Assembly: GCA_020137815.1 (NCBI GenBank)
Contig: CM035354.1
Location: 3,941,342 to 4,005,341 of the forward strand
Direction: 5' to 3'
Source: Hormiphora californensis
Taxonomy: Eukaryota; Ctenophora; Tentaculata; Cydippida; Pleurobrachiidae
DNA length: 64,000 bases
The notes under the pieces were generated by a model, which worked only from the letters and a program-made list of their open reading frames with translations, ran no database searches and was not told the DNA's origin. How positions within the stretch are numbered: position 1 is the stretch's first letter; each line of letters opens with the position of its first letter. The translations under genes and the position numbers were made by a program. Of this stretch, positions 33,801 through 57,240 are shown piece by piece.

Positions 33801-35235
33801 AAACTCAATGTTACGTATCCGACACCCGCCCAGTTACAAGCATTTAAAAATGAAGTCGCTATCCTGCGGAAGACACGGCATCGTAACATCCTGTTATTCA
33901 TGGGATGTATATCAGATCCTTTTGCGATTGTGACGCAATGGTGCGATGGTTCCACGCTCTACACTCGGCTGTATGTTGAGGACCATAAGTTCGAGATATC
34001 CCAGATGGTGGAAATAGCCAGGCAAACTGCCCAGGGGATGGATTACCTACACGCTAGGAACATCATACACAGAGACCTCAAATCAAACAACATTTTCCTG
34101 TCGGAAGAGATCACGGTTAAAATCGGGGATTTCGGCCTGGCTACGGTTAAAAGCCGGTGGTCGAGTACAGAGCAGGTTATGATGGAACCCACTGGTTCCG
34201 TCCTCTGGATGGCACCTGAGCTGCTCAGATCTGAGACACCTTACTCAATTTACACTGATGTCTATGCTTTTGGTATTGTCCTATATGAACTCAACACCAA
34301 CTGTTTGCCTTATAATCACGTGCAAACGAAGGAGGAAATTATATTTCGGGTGGGTATGGGAATCTTGATTCCAGATGTCAAGAAAGTCAGGAGAGACTGT
34401 CCAAGGGATCTGAAGAGTCTTATGTTGGAGTGTTATAAGAGTAAACCTGCGAAGGAGCGACCCACTTTCAAACAGGTAATATAGGAGTGTTGTGTGTGTA
34501 TGTAATACTCATACATTGTTCCCTCTCTTTTGCACCACTTGTGCAGATGTGTATAATTTCTGTTTAGTTTGGTGCGTGAGTTAAATTATTACCATACATG
34601 TGTTTCAGATAATTAAGGGGATAGAAAAGGTGAAAGCCAACCTGCCGAGTATCACAAGAAGCAAATCAGAACCGAGTCTGTGCAGGTACGTGATAGTTCC
34701 AAAACCCACAGACCACAGTCTGACACCCAGCTTGCTGCTTGGGTGACCCACAACATACACACACATACCTTTCACCACAAACGAACCAGAAAGTGCCCCT
34801 TGACTCACGAATTTATCATTTGATGTTCAAAGGTTTTCTACCCCTCACTTCACCCCTCGAACTTACCTCACCCCCTCAGTCCTCACTCACACTCTCACTC
34901 ACACCTGCAGCGGCGACTGTCTCTCAGTTGAGTTGTTTGTACGAGGGTACAATCTAGCGACACCTCATCACCACCACTCTACTTGCACCAATATATGGTA
35001 TTTGTACAGTAGTGTTCACGTTGGGCTTTGTCTAGAAATAAGTGGCAACTTTTTCTGGGTAAAGCCCAAAGTTTGTAAAGATCCCACATGAACACCCTGT
35101 ATTAGTAGACACGTGATCACTTTTGGACAAACCATGGCGTTTTGTTAAACCTTCTCCCTCTATTTCAGATCGAAGAATCTATCATCGTCCCCTCCGACGA
35201 TTGATACAAGTCCACTGAATATAGGAGAGGCCTGA
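30826..35235 (+). CDS. raf: RAF family serine/threonine kinase, seven exons
   Basis: MAP kinase kinase kinase that links RAS-GTP at the membrane to MEK/ERK. Exons: 30826-30963, 32146-32411, 32838-33029, 33132-33248, 33398-34475, 34609-34685, 35169-35235; GT-AG and phase-consistent, 644 aa, the usual RAF size. BRS (1-65): [12 protein letters not shown] matches [19 protein letters not shown]-binding domain (79-160) is quite divergent. C1 zinc domain (178-225): [18 protein letters not shown] then [14 protein letters not shown]-terminal 14-3-3 site [10 protein letters not shown]. Kinase (345-605): [27 protein letters not shown] (catalytic Asp about 464) and [12 protein letters not shown], identical to the BRAF activation-segment start with Val at the V600 position. 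C-terminal 14-3-3 site RSKSEPSL. The N-region keeps SDDWE, as in BRAF. The ATG was chosen because it directly precedes the BRS homology; an upstream exon is possible. Confidence 0.97.
30964..32145. other. RAF intron 1
   Basis: A 1.18-kb intron with a GA-rich tract (about 31376-31505) and a CT-rich run leading into the acceptor. A short near-repeat (TTAACTTGACTAAATCT / CTAACTTGACTAAATCT, about 31721 and 31803) is present. No other gene seen. Confidence 0.7.
35007..35099. mobile_element. small mariner-like MITE in RAF intron 6
   Basis: CAGTAGTGTTCACGTTGGGC on the left and the complement of CAGGGTGTTCATGTGGGATC on the right are flanked by TA. An internal stem (GGGCTTT/AAAGCCC) is present. The right half matches sequence next to the MITE at 11227-11423. 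Confidence 0.6.
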
Positions 35236-35916
35236 CCTCATACTTCCTAGGACGGTACCCCCGCGATATAATAGACTTGAAATATCTAGTTTTGATGGAC
35301 TCAGCTACCCCTATTTGAGTGTGTGCTGTGATGCTAGTTTGTGTGTGTGCAACTCTTTATAGGTTTTAGTAAGGCCTGGGTGTGAACTGTGTGTGTGAAT
35401 GGGTGTGAAGTGTGTGTGAAGTGGGTGTGAAATGGGCTTGAGTATGTGTGTCTGTTTTGCTGCTTCTGTTCAGAACAAATTGTGCTGAGCTGTTGAGGAC
35501 TCAACAAGTGCTGAGTGCTGTGTTAGGGCTGGATCGCTGTATTATATACAAATTAATTGTTCTAGAAAGCGCCTTTATAGGAGATAGGTTCTGGTCACTG
35601 ATTGGAAATGTTTTCGTTTCGGTGAAATAGGTACAACGCTGTGTGTGTGTGAAGTCATAGTATCTTGGGATTCGGGTTTTGCACAGATATGATATATTTT
35701 TTGAAGACTTTTGCAGGTGTATTGAAACAGAAAACGTTTGTTCCGAGCTGATAGCTATTATTAGTGTGCTACTTTCTCTTCTCTCCTCTATCTATCTCTC
35801 AGTATCTCTCTCATTTTCTCGATCTCTCTATCTCACTCTCAGTATTTCTGTCTCTTTCTTTTTGTATTTCAATATGTTTCATTTATTTCTGCGGCAAAGG
35901 CCCTACCGGTGCCGAC

Positions 35917-35922
35917 AATAAA
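35917..35922 (+). promoter_or_regulatory. polyadenylation signal for RAF
   Basis: AATAAA about 680 bp after the RAF stop codon; the intervening 3' UTR is T-rich and GT-rich with no other feature. Confidence 0.55.
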
Positions 35923-36194
35923 TCAATGATGTTATGATAGTCGAAAAACAATCCAACATCCCTTCTCCAACTGACCACAACAACTACTTATTGTGCATCA
36001 TCATCACTACTATTATCATGTACCACCGTAACAGGCCTACTGCTGTGGCTTTACCTTCACACAACCACTCACAGACACTTGAGAAAGATAGAGAATGTGA
36101 GAGAGATTGCGGGGGCATGATGAGAGAGGGGATCAGCTAGTAACGATGAGTAAAAACACATACAGTGTGAACCCACGTGATCACTGTGTAACAA

Positions 36195-36239
<45 letters not shown>

Positions 36240-36247
36240 GAGAGAGA

Positions 36248-36290
<43 letters not shown>
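36195..36290. repeat. (GA)n microsatellite
   Basis: A GA dinucleotide run with a few GTGA interruptions in the 750-bp interval between RAF and the DUF2039-like gene. No other feature was seen in that interval. Confidence 0.93.
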
Positions 36291-36294
<4 letters not shown>

Positions 36295-36669
36295 GGCACT
36301 CGTCATGAAACAGCGACAATTGTGAGAACTAAAAACGACAGATTTTTATTGTTTTCTTGACCTGGTCTCCTGCATCTCTGCAATTTGACACACATTTTTA
36401 TGTTACACAGTACTCCGGTAAGTTTTACACGTGACCAAGCATGCATAACACATATTATATTCACTCATATCTTGAGAGCACTTGGCCATGTCCCCCTGAG
36501 CTGTGTCTTGACGATATTGGGTTTAAAAGTTTTGACGCACTCTCTAAATCTCTCACTCTGACACACTTTGATAGCTGCTTGATCTTGATCTCTCTCTGAC
36601 GTAGATATGACACTCTCCCTCTCTCTGTGTTTTTACTTGTGACCGCCCCTCCCTCTCAGCACACATAAC

Positions 36670-39600
36670 ATGAGCACGAGCCGACTCCAGGACGCTCAGT
36701 CAGACTTTGGTAGCCTATCTAAACTTGATACCGTCTCCGATCGCCTTTCTAAAGCGTACAGTTTGACCGATCTGAGTGAAGTGAAGAGAAGAAAAGTTAG
36801 TGGTGATAGTACTTTCAATAAACCGACAGCCTCATCATCCTGCAAGTGAGTTGATACCTGTTACCTGTTCTGGTGTAGCAGTGTTGTTGAGTAACTGTGT
36901 AACTGTAAGGGGGTGGACAGAGGGGGTAGGTAGGGGGGGGGGGGGGGTGTTGTATTGTACGTGTTCCTCATCGCCTGTAACAAGCACTCTTGTTCTAGCT
37001 AGCTAGTGGTGATTTTACAAGTTCATCCACATATTTCACATCTAACTACCAAGTCCAATCAAGTGTGATATATTCATTTTCAATTTCACTGTGTGAACTA
37101 AAATCGTTTGAGGAACGATCAAAGCGGCTATCTTTTGTTCAAATGCAGCTTCACAATTTCTGTCGAGCCAGGGGCGTTACATGCTTGTTTCGAACAAGAT
37201 AAAGAGAGAGAGTGGTGTAAATTGAGAGAGAGAATGCAGTTCGATGTTCATGCGAGTACGATTGCATGTATCCTGCCCTTGTCACAAGTGCACAGTGCGT
37301 CCTGGCACTTTTCAGATACTCTCTCACAGCTCGATCATAGCTCACTGACCACCAACCTTGGCAGCTTTGAAAATCAAGCACTTGTTTACCGAGAATCATT
37401 ATCCTTGAATCTCATTGTGATTCTTGTGGTTTATAATCTGTGTGAGAAAGTTTAACAACGATTTGATTATTTGTTTGATAATTTGTTTCTGCTCCTTTAG
37501 GACTAAGAAGTCTTGGTCTCGTATTGAAGAGTCGATAGCTCGTGATAGAAACAGGAAAATCTCTGAATCCAAAAGGTATGCAATATGAATTCTCTAGAAG
37601 AGTGTCTCGCTTTTTTAAATCCCAACTTTGACCCCCATGCCTAATTGCGTGCTCCACAGCATCTCAAACCTCACCTTCTCCCCAGAATGAGGGGAGTTAT
37701 TAACCAAACGACAGCACACACCGCATCTAAACGCCGGGACCAAGCCCTCCTTTCTGGAGGGGGCACGAAACTTCCCCACATAACCCGGTCACCAGTTGTG
37801 TCTGGGGGCGAGAGGAGGTCCCGGGTTGAGGTTCTCTCAGGAGGTGAGAGGAGATCCCGGGCAGAGGTTTTATCGGGAGGAGAGAGACGTTCCCGAGTGG
37901 CACAAGGAGGTGGCCCACCTAAACGAGGTGGAGGAGGGCCCAGAGTGGCATCAAGTGGGGAAGTGCGACAGAAAGGTGGGGAAGTGCGACAGAAAGGCAG
38001 GCCACTGGCAGCTCGGCAAGATAACCAGAACACTATCAGGGACAGGTCAAGTGGGAGGAATATTAGATCTAGGATAGCATCAGATGAAAGTAGTGATTCG
38101 GTAAAGAGGTGGAGAGATGCGGCATCTAGGAACAAAGTTAATAGACCTGCTAGGACCATGGGAGATGTAGCGGACAGACTCGTCCCCAAATCAGGTACTA
38201 CATACTCATCAGCATTGTTATTATGTTTAGCCAGAAGTTTTTTTGATCACTTTCTCTGTTCAATTCCATTTCAAAATGCAGGCTCCCTTCTGCATTCATT
38301 CTGCCTTACCTCTAAAACCCAGGAGTAACAGTTTCACTCTCTAATATCCCCTGGCCCTCTGCAGGAGTAACACTAACACTAATTTCCTCCCCTCACTGCC
38401 GCTCAGGAGCTGCTCGAAAACCCAAATCAGACATGGACCTGAACAAGAAATACTCTGGTTGTGTGTGTGAAGTTTGCAGTATGCAGATCCACGAGAAACT
38501 AAAGAGGGGTTACACAAAATACAAGCAGCTGGAAAACCCAAAAGCTTGGTAAGGATGGTTAGAGATTTTTGTCGGTTTTGAAATTTACCCCCATGGCTCT
38601 GCCCGGACTTGGATAGTTTAGGTTTATTGGTCTTGATTCTTGACATATTGGTATTTCTGTTTCAGTAACAAGTGCAAAAAGAAGGAGGTGGATTTTGATT
38701 TTTACCAGATTTGTGTAGCTTGTGCTAAAGAGCTAGGAGTGTGTGCAAAATGCGCTACTGGATCAACCAAGTAAGTAAAATTCTGGGTCAATGCCCTGGG
38801 TAATCGTCATTTTAAATTTTTAAGAGGTAACCTGATGGTGATATGAACCTGATGATGAATCTTCATCGATTTATTCTCTCGATACGATGAGCTGTACCTG
38901 CCATTATACATACCAATTTGAAAACCAACCAGCACATAACTTTTCAGGTTGTCAGGCGCACGGTTTGTGGAAGTGGTTCGTGCAGGGGTTGAGGAAAACT
39001 TCCTGGAAATGAGTCCCACACAACTTCGTAAGTGTAGTCCTAGACGGTTCTAATTGGCCCTGGTTTTGGGGGAGTCTTTATTTGTTCTGATATCATAAAT
39101 GGTTTTGGTGAATGATTTGGGGGACAACACAAACAGTGAATTCCTGATTTTTAACACCTCTCTAATCCACAGAAAAGTTTGCTAAGAGGCAGGCAAAATT
39201 AAAGTTTGTGGAGCAAGAAATAGAGGTGCTGGAAGATACCGTGGCAAGCCCTGCCTCCTCCTCCCGACCATCCTCAGCCGCAAGTACAGTAGTAAAACTA
39301 CCACCCGTGGCTGGAGAAGAGAGCAGGCGGAGAAAGAAGAAATCCACGGTACGATCTTGGGAGATAATCCCCTTCCAGAGATGATAGGGAGAGAGCATCT
39401 ATCTTTGCCGAGAAGTTGAGATTCTTGTGAGAGTATTTTATTTTTTTGAGAACATGATCACTGCAACTGATCAGATTCAGAGTGAAAGAAAGTGAGTCCG
39501 GGCGAAAAAAGAGTTGACATGAAAAAAAATTTGTGCCTCGTCCTTTAAAATCTGTGTCTAGTTTCTTTTGACTATCAAATCACACATTTCCAAAATATCT

Positions 39601-42600
39601 GTCCGTCAGTATATCTGTGACTTGGACCTCCAACCACTAAACAAGTGCACCTCATTTAAAACCGTCTCATTAAATCGTGCTGCCTATAAAAAATGACAAG
39701 CACTTGTCGCTCATAAAACTAAAAGACTGAAGGGAGAGAGAGAGAGAGGTAAACCTGTCACTGTGCGTGTGTGCATGACAACTGTAACATAAAAGCAGTT
39801 GGAAGATTGCCAAAATATTTCCAACCTCTTCAGGCGAGTGGAAGCAGATCTCTGACATCCTCAACAAGCCCCCTTGTCACATCTTCCTCCAGTCCTCTGC
39901 CCGATCAGCCCCCTAAACGGAGATCTGCCCGCCGTAGTGCTGCTCGACAGAGAAAGGTGGGCGTGTTTATTGGATACCATGGTTACCGTTCATATCAGAG
40001 TTTAACTTTTAGGATCGAATGTTCTAGAACATTCTAGAACCTTCTAGAACCTTCTAGAAAACACAAGAACATTATAGAATAGAAACATTCTCACCCCACC
40101 CTCCTTACCTCACCATAAAATACTTTCCATCTCTCTACTACTTATTCTCTCAGAGTTCAAGCGAGGTAATTCGTCAAATCCGATCCTTGACGAACCTGGA
40201 TGTCACTTCACCAACAGCCGCTGCTTCCGTGCTGCGAGAAATTCGGTGAGTGACGTGTATTCCATGCGTCAAACTGGATAATTTAAATATTTCTAATGAT
40301 CACATTATAACTCGTGTATTCAGTGAATAATTCACACTGTAATGTACACCGTCACGCACATCACACAATTGTGTGACGTGCTGCTTGTTGTGAGTCAGCT
40401 CACAGTTTTTAAAAACATCACAAAAATAGAGTTTGAATTCTTTCTCACGATCCCCTCCCTCCCCACTAGGTCGCTAACAGATATCAATCTCTATGAGTTG
40501 GAGGAGGGGTCAATGGAGGGTGGGAGCTCAGCAGGGGATCTGGCTGATCCAGAACAACAGGAGGAAGAGGAGGAGGTTTACACACCATTTAGTGAGGAAG
40601 ATGTGGAGTGTTGCACTTCACCGACCATTCCCGTGATCAGCGTTACCATGGCAACCAAGGTGGAAGATGGGAAGGAAGAACAACAATTGGAGGAGGAAGA
40701 AGGGGAGGATTATGGGGAGGAAGAGAAGGGGGAAGAAGTTGGGGAGGAAGAACAACAGTTGGGGGAGAAAGATGAAAATATGGATGAAGAAGATGTAGAG
40801 CATGAAGTTGGGGAGCAGGTAGATGATTCACATTTGGACGAACAAGAGGATGACCAAATCGAGAAGGATTTAGAAGAGCAGGATAAAGTTCAGGATGTTG
40901 AAAACAAAAATGAACATGGACAGGAAGAGGAAAACGAGGGAGAGGAAGAAAATACGAATCAATTAGATCAAGAGGACGTTGAACCTGTGAAGGAGCAGAC
41001 TCCTGAACCTGTAAAGGAGCAGACACCTGAACCTGTGAAGGAGCAGACACCTGAACATGTGAAGGAGCAGACACCTGAACTTGTGGAGGAGCAGACACCT
41101 GAACCTGCGAAGGAGCAAACACCTGAACCTGCGAAGGAGCAAACACCTGAACTTGTGAAGGAGCAGACACCTGAACTTGTGAAGGAGAAGATACCTGAAC
41201 CTGTGAAGGAGCAGACACCCGAACCTGTGAAGGAGCAGACACCTGAACCTGCGAAGGAGCAAACACCTGAACCTGCGAAGGAGCAAACACCTGAACCTGT
41301 GAAGGAGCAAACACCGGAACCCGTGAAGGAGCAGACACCTGAACATGTGAAGGAGCAGACACCTGCACCTGAGAAGGAGCAGACACCTGAACCTGCGAAG
41401 GAGCAAACACCTGAACTTGTGAAGGAGCAGGCACCTGAACATGTAAAGGAGCAGACACCTGAACATGTGAAGGAGCAGACACCTGCACCTGAGAAGGAGC
41501 AGACACCTGAACCTGCGAAGGAGCAAACACCTGAACCTGTGAAGGAGCAGACTCCTGAACCTGCAAAGGAGGAGACACCTGAACTTGTGAAGGAGCAGAC
41601 ACTTGAACATGTGAAGGAGCAGACACCTGAACCTGTGAAGGAGCAAACACCTGAACCTGTGAAGGAGCAGATACCTGAATCTGTGAAGGAGCAGACACCT
41701 GAACCTGTGAAGGAGCAGACTCCTGAACCTGTGAAGGCGCAGAAACCTGAACCTGTGAAGGAGCAGACACCTGAATCTGTGAAGGAGCAGATACCTGAAC
41801 CTGTGAAGGAGCAAACACCAGAACCTGTGAAGGAGCAGACACCTGAACCCGTGAAGGAGCAGACACCTGAACCTATGAAGGAGCAAACACCTGAACCTGT
41901 GAAGGAGCAGATACCTGAACCTGTGAAGGAGCAGATAGCTGAACCTGTGAAGGAGCAGACATCTGAACTTGTGAAGGAGCAGACACCTGAAGCTATGAAG
42001 GAGCAAACACCTGAACCTGTGAAGGAGCAAGCACCTAAACTAGAAGGAGCAGACAACTGAAATTCCAGAAGATCCCACACCTGTACCTGGCAATAGCTTC
42101 CCTAAAATCACTCCTGAACCCAAAGAAGAACTGGGCTCCACCTCCCCAAAAACAGCTGGCCTTCTTCTACAGCAGATGTGTGCCACTCCACCCGAAACCT
42201 CCAACCCCGTCTGCACCCCTGCTGACGAAGATCCACCCTCGACAATGGGAACTGAACAATCTGGGGATAATTACCAAGAGGAGGCCGGCCAAGATGATTA
42301 TGAGGCTGATTTTGAGTCCGATGATGATGGTGATGATGATGATAGATCGGTTGGGTATACTGGGTACGAGAGGGAACCTGTTGAGATGGTGGGTGATGCC
42401 CTTATTGAGAGGTTCAATCATATGCAGATGGAGGACAACCTCAATATACTAGAGGTAAATATGTTACAGTAATAGGACCTCCTATTATAGGAGGTTAACA
42501 TAACCTCAATATACTAGAGATAAATAGGGAGTGGGTTTGAATTTTGAAACTTGAATGTGGGGGTCCGTATTGTGTCTTGTGTCTGATTTCCCCCTCCTAA

Positions 42601-42909
42601 CACCCAAGTTTCCTACGCAAAACGTTGTCCTTGTTATGTATGATCTCGCCCTCCTAACACCACACAATGTTTCAGATCGACTATGAGGATGAGCCCTGCC
42701 GAGAACCACCACCTCACCACTACACCGAACCTGACCAATACTACTTTCTATCGGGGAGGTTGAGAAGGCGGTTAGACGATATTCCCGAGGAGGGGTCCCT
42801 CTCTAAGGACACTACTTTTGTGAGCAGCGCCATGACAAAGGAACCCACGTTCGAGCAAATGAGCCGAGAAACGAGTAAAGTAGACCCTGAAGTTGTGGTG
42901 ACCACGTGA
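36670..42909 (+). CDS. C9orf85/DUF2039-type zinc domain protein with long EQTPEPVK repeat, eleven exons, one frameshift
   Basis: Function unknown. Exons: 36670-36845, 37501-37575, 37686-38194, 38407-38548, 38666-38770, 38948-39027, 39173-39348, 39834-39956, 40154-40245, 40470-42454, 42676-42909; all GT-AG and in phase. Exons 4-5 (about residues 254-335) carry four CxxC pairs (CEVC, CNKC, CVAC, CAKC) spaced as in human C9orf85 (DUF2039), probably binding two zinc ions. Exon 3 is basic with SGGERRSR repeats. Exon 10 starts very acidic, then holds about 44 copies of an 8-residue repeat, EQTPEPVK (24 bp), at 40985-42050. In the last repeat two bases are missing (CCTAAACTAGAAGGAGCAG), so the frame stops at 42058-42060. 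The frame shifted by two continues KEQTTEIPEDPTP and fits the downstream exons to 42909. This is either a real truncating slip or an assembly error. Conceptual length is about 1,230 aa. Confidence 0.72.
40985..42050. repeat. 24-bp coding minisatellite
   Basis: About 44 tandem copies of CCTGAACCTGTGAAGGAGCA + GACA with scattered substitutions. Because the unit is a multiple of three and lacks stops, both strands stay open in several frames. The minus-strand frames of 350-407 codons here are by-products. Confidence 0.97.
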
Positions 42910-43655
42910 TGAACAGTGCACGGTAGATTTACCGACCATGTGTAAATATAGGCTGTGGTGTTATACTACATGACTGTATTGTCCCGCACGGTTCGGATAG
43001 GACCTGAGCAGTCTGAGACAATCACAAAGGCTGTGTTGGTGCTAGGAATAGGACCCCTAGGACATGAGATATTGAGATAAAGATCAGGATATATCTGACG
43101 ATCTTTCAAAGAAACTGAACTGGCCGAATACAGAAACAGTAATCTTTTTCAGCTACTGCTGCTGCAGTTTAAGGTCTTTCTGGCGGCGCCGACCCGATAT
43201 GAGCACACGGGGTCACCGTCTTAGGTCTGTTTTGATACTGATTTGAGAACAGTGAACAGTTTTAATTGTTGTTCGAAAGTTTTTAATCCTTTTTACCAAA
43301 CCTTATTCAAGACATTTGTTAATTTGTTCACTATTTATCTCCCGCACTTTTCTCACGGTAGAGAGATGGTTCTCCCGCCTCCTCAGACCCCATTTCCGGT
43401 TTAAACAAAGAAAAAGGGGTGTATCTCAGGGTGGAAATATACAAAAGGAGTTCTATCATACATAATGTCGTAGTGTGTCACATAAATAAATCTCTTTCTC
43501 TGTAGATAAATAAAATAAGTGTTCTGATATTGCACAATGATCAGTCCTTCTCAAGTGTCCCAGCACTTCTCACGTGTCCCGCTCACGTTCCCAGTCCTTC
43601 TCAAATTGCTATAGTGTCTGGTGTCATCACAAATCCTAGTTTCTCTTCTCTGACT
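42910..43655. other. convergent 3' UTR interval between the DUF2039-like gene and MDM1
   Basis: The two genes point at each other across 746 bp. AATAAA occurs on the plus strand at 43485-43490 and 43509-43514, suitable for the DUF2039-like transcript, so the 3' ends may overlap. Confidence 0.6.
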
Positions 43656-55144
<11,489 letters not shown>

Positions 55145-55504
55145 GTTCAGCTGCTGTTGTTGCTCCTATCTCTCTCTCTCTCAGTTGTTATTTTTTCTCC
55201 TTATTTCTGTACCCACTCTCAATACCCCTTTATCATTACTCTTTGAAAGCTAAACAAAATATAATGGTTCTCAGCTGGGTGATGGGGCCAGGGGGGGGGG
55301 GTGACGTGGTCAATGGTCATTGGTTGGGGTAGGTTTTAAAAGGTTGACAAAAGGTTTTGCATACTATTATTAGAACTGGGGTACCAGGAGAAGAATGGTG
55401 ATGTACCGGCGACCTAGCCTCGTCTTTAATACATGAAAGCTCAATGGTTTGTTCTTCTCCTTCTCGTTTTTCTCATTATATGTACTAATTCGCCTCTCTC
55501 TTAA

Positions 55505-56167
55505 AGTAAGAGTGACGCGCCGTGTTTTCTCACAAAACTTAGTGGATGAACGGGGAGTACCACCAGGACCATTGGTACGGTATCGAAAATTTCCAATTCT
55601 GTCTCGTTCATTAGTTATGACGTAATATGTTCATTATTTAAACTTTTATAAAATTGCTCTACAGAAAAATCTGTGCATTGTGGGTTGAAATGGATGCTTG
55701 CATCGTGTTCAGCGTCAAAAAATAGCCGGGGTACCAAATTTTGGTGTCTCTACCTTGTCTGTGATGCGATATATCGACATTTATCAAAAATGACCAAAAA
55801 TGGGAGAAAGAGAGTTTGTTATCTTTGGGTGCTAGTTGTTTGTGTGCGCCACCCAACTGTAACAAACTCTCTTTCTCTCACTTTGGTTGTTTTTTATATT
55901 TGTCAATATCTCGCGTCACAGACAAGGTAGAGACACCAAGATTTGGTACCCCGGCTATTTTTTGACGCTGAACGCGATGCAAGCATCCATTTCAATCCAC
56001 AATGCACAGATAGAGCAATTTTATAAAAGTTTAAATAATGAACATATTACGTCATAACTAATGAACGAGACAGAATTGGAAATTTTCGATACCGTACCAA
56101 TGGTCCTGGTGGTACTCCCCGTTCATCCACTAAGTTTTGTGAGAAAATACGGCGCGCCACTCTTACT
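55505..56167. mobile_element. 663-bp inverted-repeat element flanked by TTAA
   Basis: The two arms of about 310 bp (about 55505-55830 and 55855-56167) are close inverted copies beginning AGTAAGAGTG. TTAA lies directly outside each (55501-55504, 56168-56171). TTAA target sites are typical of piggyBac-type transposons, though the AGT ends are not canonical. No transposase is present. It sits between MDM1 and the second GPCR. Confidence 0.85.
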
Positions 56168-56331
56168 TTAAACTGGGGTGCCTATCATATTTTCTTGCCA
56201 TTTGTAATTTGTAATAATTTGTAATAATTTGTAGTAAATTTAGAATCCACTGATCTCAATTATTATCAGCTGGCATACCCTAAAACTGTCTTTTAACTCC
56301 CTGCTAACGTGAACCCATGTTTTAGCAGAAG

Positions 56332-57240
56332 ATGAATGTTTCTCTGGTACTCCAAGTAGCCTACACGATAGTAGCCTGTTTTCTGGGTCTATTGGGAAAC
56401 ACCCTCGTCCTCCACGCCACCCAATCCACCAGGGCTTCATTCAAAGTGGATAAAATTACCGTTTTTCTGATCCGTAACCTGGCCATATCTGACTGGCTTT
56501 ACATTGTCCTGGTAATCCTTCCATCTGCAAATTGTTTCTTAGGCAATGAGTGGCACCTGGGCACCTTTACCTGCTACTTTGTAGCCTTTGTTGGGACATG
56601 GTTAGCATCCGCTAATCTCCATTTCCTTCTCTTCGTGGCAGCTCATCGGTTTCTGAAATGCGTCGCACCATGGAAGGCCTATAAGCTGTCTAAACAGCAT
56701 GTAATAGTGATTGGAATTGCGATATGGGTCTACTCAGGAGGAAAGATAATGATTCTGGCAGCGATGGGATGCGGGATCAAGTATATCCCCGATGTGTACC
56801 GCTGTGGTGTGGATTATGTTGATTTTGGACACGAGCACCCTCCAGTCCTTATCTTTGTTTGGATCATTGGAAAATGGATCCCTTTCACACTGATCCTAGT
56901 GCTGAACATTTGCCTGTTGGTGATTGCAAGAATTCGATTTGGGAGGACCACTAACCGAGGACTAACAATGATTATCTCCATCTCTCTAGTTCTCACGGTA
57001 GCCTGGATACCACCCTTTCTGTACAGTATTCTGGGTGCTATACGACACCCGACTCTCACCGCACCTGGTAGGATAGTCCTATTTGAGCTGGCCGCCTATA
57101 ATTTCTACATGATTGGACTGTTTGCAAATCCCATTGTTTACGGATTTAGAGATAAACACTTCCAGGCGTACATCAAGAAGAATTGTGAGAGACTGAGGGT
57201 CTGTTGCACCCCCACACCACCGTCTGTTGAATGGAGCTGA
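56332..57240 (+). CDS. rhodopsin-like G-protein-coupled receptor, intronless
   Basis: Seven-pass membrane receptor of 302 aa with short termini. TM1 has LGLLGNTLVL (GN motif). TM2 has NLAISDW (LAxxD). TM3 begins with the conserved Cys (TFTCYF) and ends AAHRFLK, with AHR in place of DRY. TM4 is IAIWVYSGG with the conserved Trp. TM6 has VAWIPPF (CWxP-like) and TM7 ANPIVYGF (NPxxY). The tail contains a CC pair that may be palmitoylated. The ligand is unknown; peptide-receptor-like class A is the best guess. TTTTAGCAG just before the ATG could be the acceptor of a 5' UTR intron. It is unrelated in detail to the GPCR at 2260-4422. Confidence 0.88.
   Translation: MNVSLVLQVAYTIVACFLGLLGNTLVLHATQSTRASFKVDKITVFLIRNLAISDWLYIVLVILPSANCFLGNEWHLGTFTCYFVAFVGTWLASANLHFLLFVAAHRFLKCVAPWKAYKLSKQHVIVIGIAIWVYSGGKIMILAAMGCGIKYIPDVYRCGVDYVDFGHEHPPVLIFVWIIGKWIPFTLILVLNICLLVIARIRFGRTTNRGLTMIISISLVLTVAWIPPFLYSILGAIRHPTLTAPGRIVLFELAAYNFYMIGLFANPIVYGFRDKHFQAYIKKNCERLRVCCTPTPPSVEWS

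Noticed and set aside
37645-37685. Upstream start codons for the large basic exon at 37686
   Set aside because: The phase from the preceding exon requires the acceptor at 37684-37685; the earlier acceptor at 37659 leads to an immediate stop.
40643-42080. Three minus-strand frames of 355-407 codons
   Set aside because: They are antisense shadows of the 24-bp coding minisatellite of the DUF2039-like gene; splice phase and downstream exons support the plus strand.
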